Source: Oceanococcus sp041624435 (GTDB lineage: Bacteria; Pseudomonadota; Gammaproteobacteria; Nevskiales; Oceanococcaceae). Taken from it: 8,591 nt of DNA. Where the stretch lies: NCBI GenBank assembly GCA_041624435.1, contig JBFJVB010000148.1:1-8591 (forward strand), written 5' to 3'. Position numbers and translations under genes: made by a program. The notes below the pieces were generated by a model that worked only from the letters and a program-made list of their open reading frames with translations, was not told the DNA's origin and made no database searches. Below are positions 5,401 through 8,591 of this stretch, piece by piece (position 1 is the stretch's first letter; every line of letters begins with the position of its first letter).

Positions 5401-6975
5401 ATGACAAGCGTGGACGCCGCTGCGGCAGCGGCGATATTGGCCGATGTCGAAGCCTATGTGGCGCAGTATCTGACTTTGCGGATCAGCAGTTTTCTTGATC
5501 GCGCCGAGGGTGAGCTTGCCGATAGCTGGGCGGGCATCGCCGACCCTGGGGAAAAACTGGCCGCGCGTGAAGCCACCCGTTTGCTCCGCCGGCAGAAGGA
5601 TGCGATCAGCACCCGGCATTTCGATCGGCTGATGGCGTCGCTCAGACGCGCCGCAGCACAGTCCAGTGTCGATCTGAGCTTTCTGACCCTGATTGACAAA
5701 GAAGGGCTGGACATTGTGGTGGTCCGGGCCAATCTGGTCAGCAAGGTCATGGCGACTGCGCAGGGTGAAGCGGCCGAACTGGCGGCTCGCCTGGACACCC
5801 TGCAGGCTTGCGGCGCGAATAATAATCCGCAGGCCCTGATGCCGGGCAGTCTGGTCGATGCCTTCCAGGAAACCCTCAGCGAATTCGGCGTGGCCAGTTC
5901 GATTCAGGCAGCCATCATCAATGTCTTCGGTGATACCGGCCTGGCCTATATCAAACGCTTCTATGCCGAGCTCAATCGACTGTTGGCGGAGCGTGGAATC
6001 GGCGCCGAGCTGGCGGTGGTCAAGCAGCAAAGTGCCCGCCAGCGCACGCACTTATCGGCGGCGGAGATCATGCGGATGCTGGAGGGGCGCCTGGGTCAAT
6101 TGCCCGGCGAGATCGACCAGTGGACCCAGCACAACCTGCAGCCCGGCGCGCTGCGTCGAATTGTCGATGCCTATTTCGACGCCCAGTCGGAAGCGGAATT
6201 GACCGCCAGCCAGATGCGCGATATCGCCCGCATCGAAGCCATCTTCATTGACTTCCTGAATGACGAAAGGATCAGTGCCCGGGTCCGCGAACAGCTGGGC
6301 CGCCTGATTGTGCCGCTGCTGATCAAACGGCTGCGTGATCCAGGCGCCTTTGAACTGGCCAACAGTCCGGTGCGGGCCTTCGTGCGCCAGCTGGCGGCAC
6401 TCGGCACCCTGGACGCCCGGAATCCGATCAGCGAATTCGATCGCGTTGTTGCTTTTGTCGGCAGGATCGTTGCCGAAAATGGGCTGGATACCCACAGTTT
6501 CCGCAGCGGCGCCCAGCTCCTGTACAGCCTGCTGCACCGGCGACCGCAACATGAAGCGGGAGAAGCCCAAGCTGCCCCCACCAACTGCGCCGAGGACAAG
6601 GCCCGCCAGATTGTTCAGCAAGAGCTGGACCGCTTGGCGGCTGGCCTGAGCTTGTCCGAACCAGTCCGGGCCATCTCGCAACGGCTCTTGAGTCCGTGGA
6701 TGGTGGCCTGCTGCGAGTGTTACGGGGCGGACAGCGTATCCTGGGAGAAAGCCCGCACCACGGCCGAGCAGTTTTTCGGCAGCTTGCGGGCAGACCCCGA
6801 ACTCGATCCGGCCGAAGCCGAGGAACTCAGGCGCAAGGTCAAGCGCCATGTGCTTCTCCTGGCCCAGCGTGCCCGCCTGGGCCAGTCCGCAACCCAGGCC
6901 TTGATCCAGGCGCTGCAACAGCATTACGCGAAACTGGACACGCTCAGCGGGCTGCCCAGGGAAACGCTCGCTTAG
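5401..6975 (+). CDS. DUF1631 family protein, compact form
   Basis: A 524-aa, largely alpha-helical, predicted cytoplasmic protein with no signal peptide or membrane segment. I recognise DUF1631 from several blocks in order. DLSFLTLIDKEGLD is near 91-104. NPQALMPGSLVDAFQETL spans about 142-159, followed by the INVFGDTGLAYIKRFYAELNRLLAERGI segment. IFIDFLNDERISARVREQLGRLIVPLLIKRLRDP spans about 281-314. LLSPWMVACCECYGADSVSWEKA, near 429-451, is the C-terminal block. The family has no established biochemical role; members are sometimes labelled thymidine phosphorylase, which nothing here supports. From memory, family members are often 700 residues or more, so this one appears to lack linker sequence, without an obvious frameshift. 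The ATG at 5401 has GAGGGG nine bases upstream and an in-frame stop at 5311 with no other start between. It is transcribed alone and converges on the next gene. Confidence 0.88.
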   Translation: MTSVDAAAAAAILADVEAYVAQYLTLRISSFLDRAEGELADSWAGIADPGEKLAAREATRLLRRQKDAISTRHFDRLMASLRRAAAQSSVDLSFLTLIDKEGLDIVVVRANLVSKVMATAQGEAAELAARLDTLQACGANNNPQALMPGSLVDAFQETLSEFGVASSIQAAIINVFGDTGLAYIKRFYAELNRLLAERGIGAELAVVKQQSARQRTHLSAAEIMRMLEGRLGQLPGEIDQWTQHNLQPGALRRIVDAYFDAQSEAELTASQMRDIARIEAIFIDFLNDERISARVREQLGRLIVPLLIKRLRDPGAFELANSPVRAFVRQLAALGTLDARNPISEFDRVVAFVGRIVAENGLDTHSFRSGAQLLYSLLHRRPQHEAGEAQAAPTNCAEDKARQIVQQELDRLAAGLSLSEPVRAISQRLLSPWMVACCECYGADSVSWEKARTTAEQFFGSLRADPELDPAEAEELRRKVKRHVLLLAQRARLGQSATQALIQALQQHYAKLDTLSGLPRETLA

Positions 6976-7002
6976 CTCACCAACCCGAACCAGGCGACAG
7001 GC

Positions 7003-7020
7003 GGGGCTTCGCAACGCCCC
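7003..7020. terminator. Weak hairpin between convergent genes
   Basis: GGGGC and GCCCC form a 5-bp stem around an 8-nt loop, between the DUF1631 stop (6975) and the stop of the membrane-protein gene (7039). No T-run follows on either strand. It is listed because of its position; termination here may instead be Rho-dependent. Confidence 0.22.
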
Positions 7021-7038
7021 AGCGCTGCAAACACGAGT

Positions 7039-7608
7039 TCAGCTGGTCGGCTCCTGGCTGGCCTGCGCAGTCGCTTGTCGGGCGGCTTTTTCACGTCCGG
7101 CTTTGACATCATCCTGGGCCGAGCGGAACAGATAACCGGCGATCGCCGCCAGCACCCCGATCGCGGCGGTGAGTTGCTCCGAGGTATTGACGACCAGGAC
7201 CAGAATGATCGTGCCGAAAATGATCAGGGTCAGTCCCGATGCGCTGACAATGTCGGCGGCGGTATGCTCGCCGCGACGAAGAAAACTCAGCACCACCAGC
7301 AATGACAGCGGAATCAGCAGTCCGAGTGACATCACGTACCAGAACTCGTTCTTCACTTTTTCGCTGGACAGGCTCACCGGCTGGGGCTGAAGCTGGAGCA
7401 TCTGCACCAGTTGCTCGAACTGCGCGGAACTGAGGGTGGGCTGGGCTGCCCCGGGTGCTACAGCCGGGCTGACGTCGACCGGATAGGCAAACTGCTCAGG
7501 ATCGTCGACCTCAGGCGCGGACTGCCCAGGGCTGGCCTCGAGTTGCGCTGAAACGAGCGCAGCGGCCAGCCAGACCACCGCCCCTGTCCAGCATCGCCAG
7601 GCCGTCAC
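7039..7608 (-). CDS. Unrecognised membrane protein with signal peptide and predicted transmembrane segments
   Basis: A 189-aa protein. Residues 1-21 look like a signal peptide ending AALVSA. Residues about 22-87 are an acidic, Pro/Ala/Gln-rich periplasmic segment containing SSAQFEQLVQMLQLQPQPV. Two hydrophobic helices follow, about 88-110 (WYVMSLGLLIPLSLLVVLSFL) and 119-141 (LTLIIFGTIILVLVV), with a basic RRGEH turn between them. A third, weaker one (about 145-161, LTAAIGVLAAIAGYLF) precedes a charged tail. The start is GTG at 7606-7608, overlapping the upstream gene's TGA as GTGA, which implies translational coupling; no strong ribosome site of its own is visible. The first hydrophobic stretch could be a membrane anchor instead of a cleaved signal. 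I do not recognise the family. The overlap says it works with the 116-aa exported protein; nothing indicates the activity. Confidence 0.8.
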   Translation of the reverse strand: MTAWRCWTGAVVWLAAALVSAQLEASPGQSAPEVDDPEQFAYPVDVSPAVAPGAAQPTLSSAQFEQLVQMLQLQPQPVSLSSEKVKNEFWYVMSLGLLIPLSLLVVLSFLRRGEHTAADIVSASGLTLIIFGTIILVLVVNTSEQLTAAIGVLAAIAGYLFRSAQDDVKAGREKAARQATAQASQEPTS

Positions 7609-7955
7609 TTCGGAGACTCGACGGCTTCGATGATCCCGCTGTAATACAGCACTTCCGTCGGCTTCTTATGGTCTACGGCCTCAACCAGCTTTCCGGCAAA
7701 GTAGACGAGCCATTTCTGCCGCACCGATGTTTCCAGCGATCTGAGCTTGGTAATGGCAGCGCGCTGCCTCTGCTTTGCCTCGGGTGATAGCTGTGGCGCC
7801 GGCGCCGGCGTCAGCTCGCGCAGCATGGCCTGTTGTGCCTGGTAGTCAGGCGCGGGCTGATTGCCCGGTACCGAATACTTATCCAGCGCGCCGGCCCACG
7901 CGATCACGGCGAAACTCCATAGCGCAGCGGCGGCAATTAACCCAGACTTGTCCAT
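7605..7955 (-). CDS. Small exported protein of unknown function
   Basis: A 116-aa protein starting at the ATG at 7953-7955, chosen because GAGGAGGG lies six bases before it and a signal peptide begins at once. The frame is open much further upstream (to 8324), but that part is basic, Cys-rich and has no ribosome site. Residues about 1-22 are the signal peptide (LIAAAALWSFAVIAWAGA). The mature part has a Pro-rich segment (SVPGNQPAPDYQAQQ, then PAPAPQLSPEAKQ). A charged, probably helical region of about 60 residues follows: RQRAAITKLRSLETSVRQKWLVYFAGKLVEAVDHKK. It ends VLYYSGIIEAVESPK. It has no cysteines in the mature region and no known motif. It is the first gene of a two-gene operon with the membrane protein, overlapping it by 4 bp. 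I do not recognise the family. Confidence 0.77.
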   Translation of the reverse strand: MDKSGLIAAAALWSFAVIAWAGALDKYSVPGNQPAPDYQAQQAMLRELTPAPAPQLSPEAKQRQRAAITKLRSLETSVRQKWLVYFAGKLVEAVDHKKPTEVLYYSGIIEAVESPK

Positions 7956-8005
7956 GGTTGTCCCTCCTCGGATTCCGTTCCGATCAGTCTCAAGCTTGCG
8001 GTGGC

Positions 8006-8034
8006 AGTGTGAACCGTTTGCCCTACACTGGCAA
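8006..8034 (-). promoter_or_regulatory. Possible sigma-70 promoter overlapped by an inverted repeat, for the two-gene operon
   Basis: On the minus strand TTGCCA (8029-8034), a 17-bp spacer and CACACT (8006-8011) resemble a -35/-10 pair: five of six and three of six matches. The leader to the ATG at 7955 would be about 45 nt. An inverted repeat TTGCC-N7-GGCAA (8018-8034) covers the -35 and could be an operator. The -10 is poor, so this is tentative. Confidence 0.25.
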
Positions 8035-8193
8035 GGCAGGGTCTGGCTGTGTCCTGCCAAGACAAGCGCTGCGCCCCGGCATGCCCTGCCAGACCAAAAC
8101 CGGCCGCAGAAAGCGCGAATCCCGGGGCACAGAGAGGTGGCGAACACTCCGGTTGCAGACCCCCGCCTCCCTGGGTTCATGCACAATGGACGT

Positions 8194-8591
8194 ATGATGT
8201 TTGCCCCGCAGCCTTGTTCGCCGTTTGTTGCCTTTCTCCTGCTGTGGGCAGGCAGTTTGCTATACCCCTGCCTGGCCTTGGCGCAACACCAGCTGGATCC
8301 GGAAACCTGGATCGAAATGCGCAAGATGTTTCGTCAGGCGGGCCCCGAGCCCAGCATCGCCGAGGATCTGGCCGCCCTGAGCGGTGCCCAGGCGCGCAAG
8401 GCGGCAGCGCGTCTGCTGGACCGCGGCCTGGAAGTCCTGCCCGCCGCGCATGCGGCCCTGCTGAACTCCGAGCAGGACCCGCGGGTTGCCGTTACGCTGC
8501 TCGCGCTGATCGGCCCGCTCGGCGACCGCAGCTCGGTGCCGGTGCTCCTTGAGTTGTTAGGCCAGCAGGCCGCCCATCCGCTGCGGCGTGA
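8194..8591 (+). CDS. Exported helical, HEAT-like protein, 3' partial
   Basis: An open frame runs from an ATG pair at 8194 and 8197 off the end of the window, giving 132 residues. The N-terminus is a clear signal peptide, with hydrophobic FVAFLLLWAGSLLYP and a predicted ALA cleavage before QHQLD. The mature part is alpha-helical and Ala/Leu-rich: AEDLAALSGAQARKAAARLL, LPAAHAALLNSEQDPRVAVT, LLALIGPLGDRSSVPVLLELL. That last run has the helix-turn-helix spacing of HEAT or PBS-lyase-type repeats, with the usual D-R at the turn. Such repeats bind other proteins, here probably in the periplasm. Alternative in-frame starts are ATG 8179 and ATG 8197; none has a strong ribosome site, and 8179 would add a basic residue ahead of the hydrophobic core. 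It is divergent from the exported/membrane gene pair 240 bp away. The call of HEAT-like is tentative because the C-terminus is missing. Confidence 0.65.
   Translation, partial: MMFAPQPCSPFVAFLLLWAGSLLYPCLALAQHQLDPETWIEMRKMFRQAGPEPSIAEDLAALSGAQARKAAARLLDRGLEVLPAAHAALLNSEQDPRVAVTLLALIGPLGDRSSVPVLLELLGQQAAHPLRR

Noticed and set aside
6052..7014. 320-codon minus-strand frame opposite the DUF1631 gene
   Set aside because: The plus-strand product has several recognisable DUF1631 blocks; the antisense frame has none.
7956..8324. N-terminal extension of the 116-aa exported protein
   Set aside because: It is Cys- and Arg-rich with no motif, would bury the signal peptide, and overlaps the divergent gene. 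The ATG at 7955 has a strong ribosome site.

Overview
The window looks like chromosomal DNA of a GC-rich gammaproteobacterium. The clues are the REP-type elements built on GTAGGAGCGA...TCGCGAA (the kind described in Pseudomonas and related groups), a DUF1631 protein, and Gram-negative export signals including a lipobox. Genus cannot be fixed from the sequence alone. It is an accessory-looking stretch: unrelated single genes, three convergent or divergent junctions, one decayed gene and a repeat array.

Left end (1-1421): the 3' end of a type I restriction hsdR gene, then about 3.4 tandem copies of a 121-bp unit, each carrying one forward and one inverted REP-like hairpin. The array runs directly into the remnant of an LVIVD-repeat protein gene, which has lost its 5' part and carries a 1-nt frameshift.

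Middle (1422-5400): a glutathione S-transferase-like gene (minus), a gene-free 480-bp gap, an unrecognised lipoprotein gene (plus), and convergent to it a secreted GH5 glycoside hydrolase (minus). The hydrolase has twelve uninterrupted RTX calcium-binding nonapeptides placed N-terminally, behind a Sec-type signal peptide. The GST and GH5 genes each have a good -24/-12 (sigma-54, RpoN) promoter match upstream in the correct orientation. A perfect palindrome lies about 135 bp upstream of the predicted GH5 transcription start, where an enhancer-binding protein could sit.

Right (5401-8591): a compact DUF1631 protein (plus) converges on a two-gene minus-strand operon. The operon encodes a 116-aa exported protein and a 189-aa membrane protein, coupled by a GTGA overlap. 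Divergent from it, and cut by the window end, is an exported alpha-helical protein that looks HEAT-like. None of these three has a function I recognise.

No tRNA, rRNA, CRISPR, transposase or phage gene was seen. The most interesting items are the RTX-first GH5 enzyme with its possible RpoN control, the REP array abutting a dead gene, and the unrecognised exported/membrane module at the right end.
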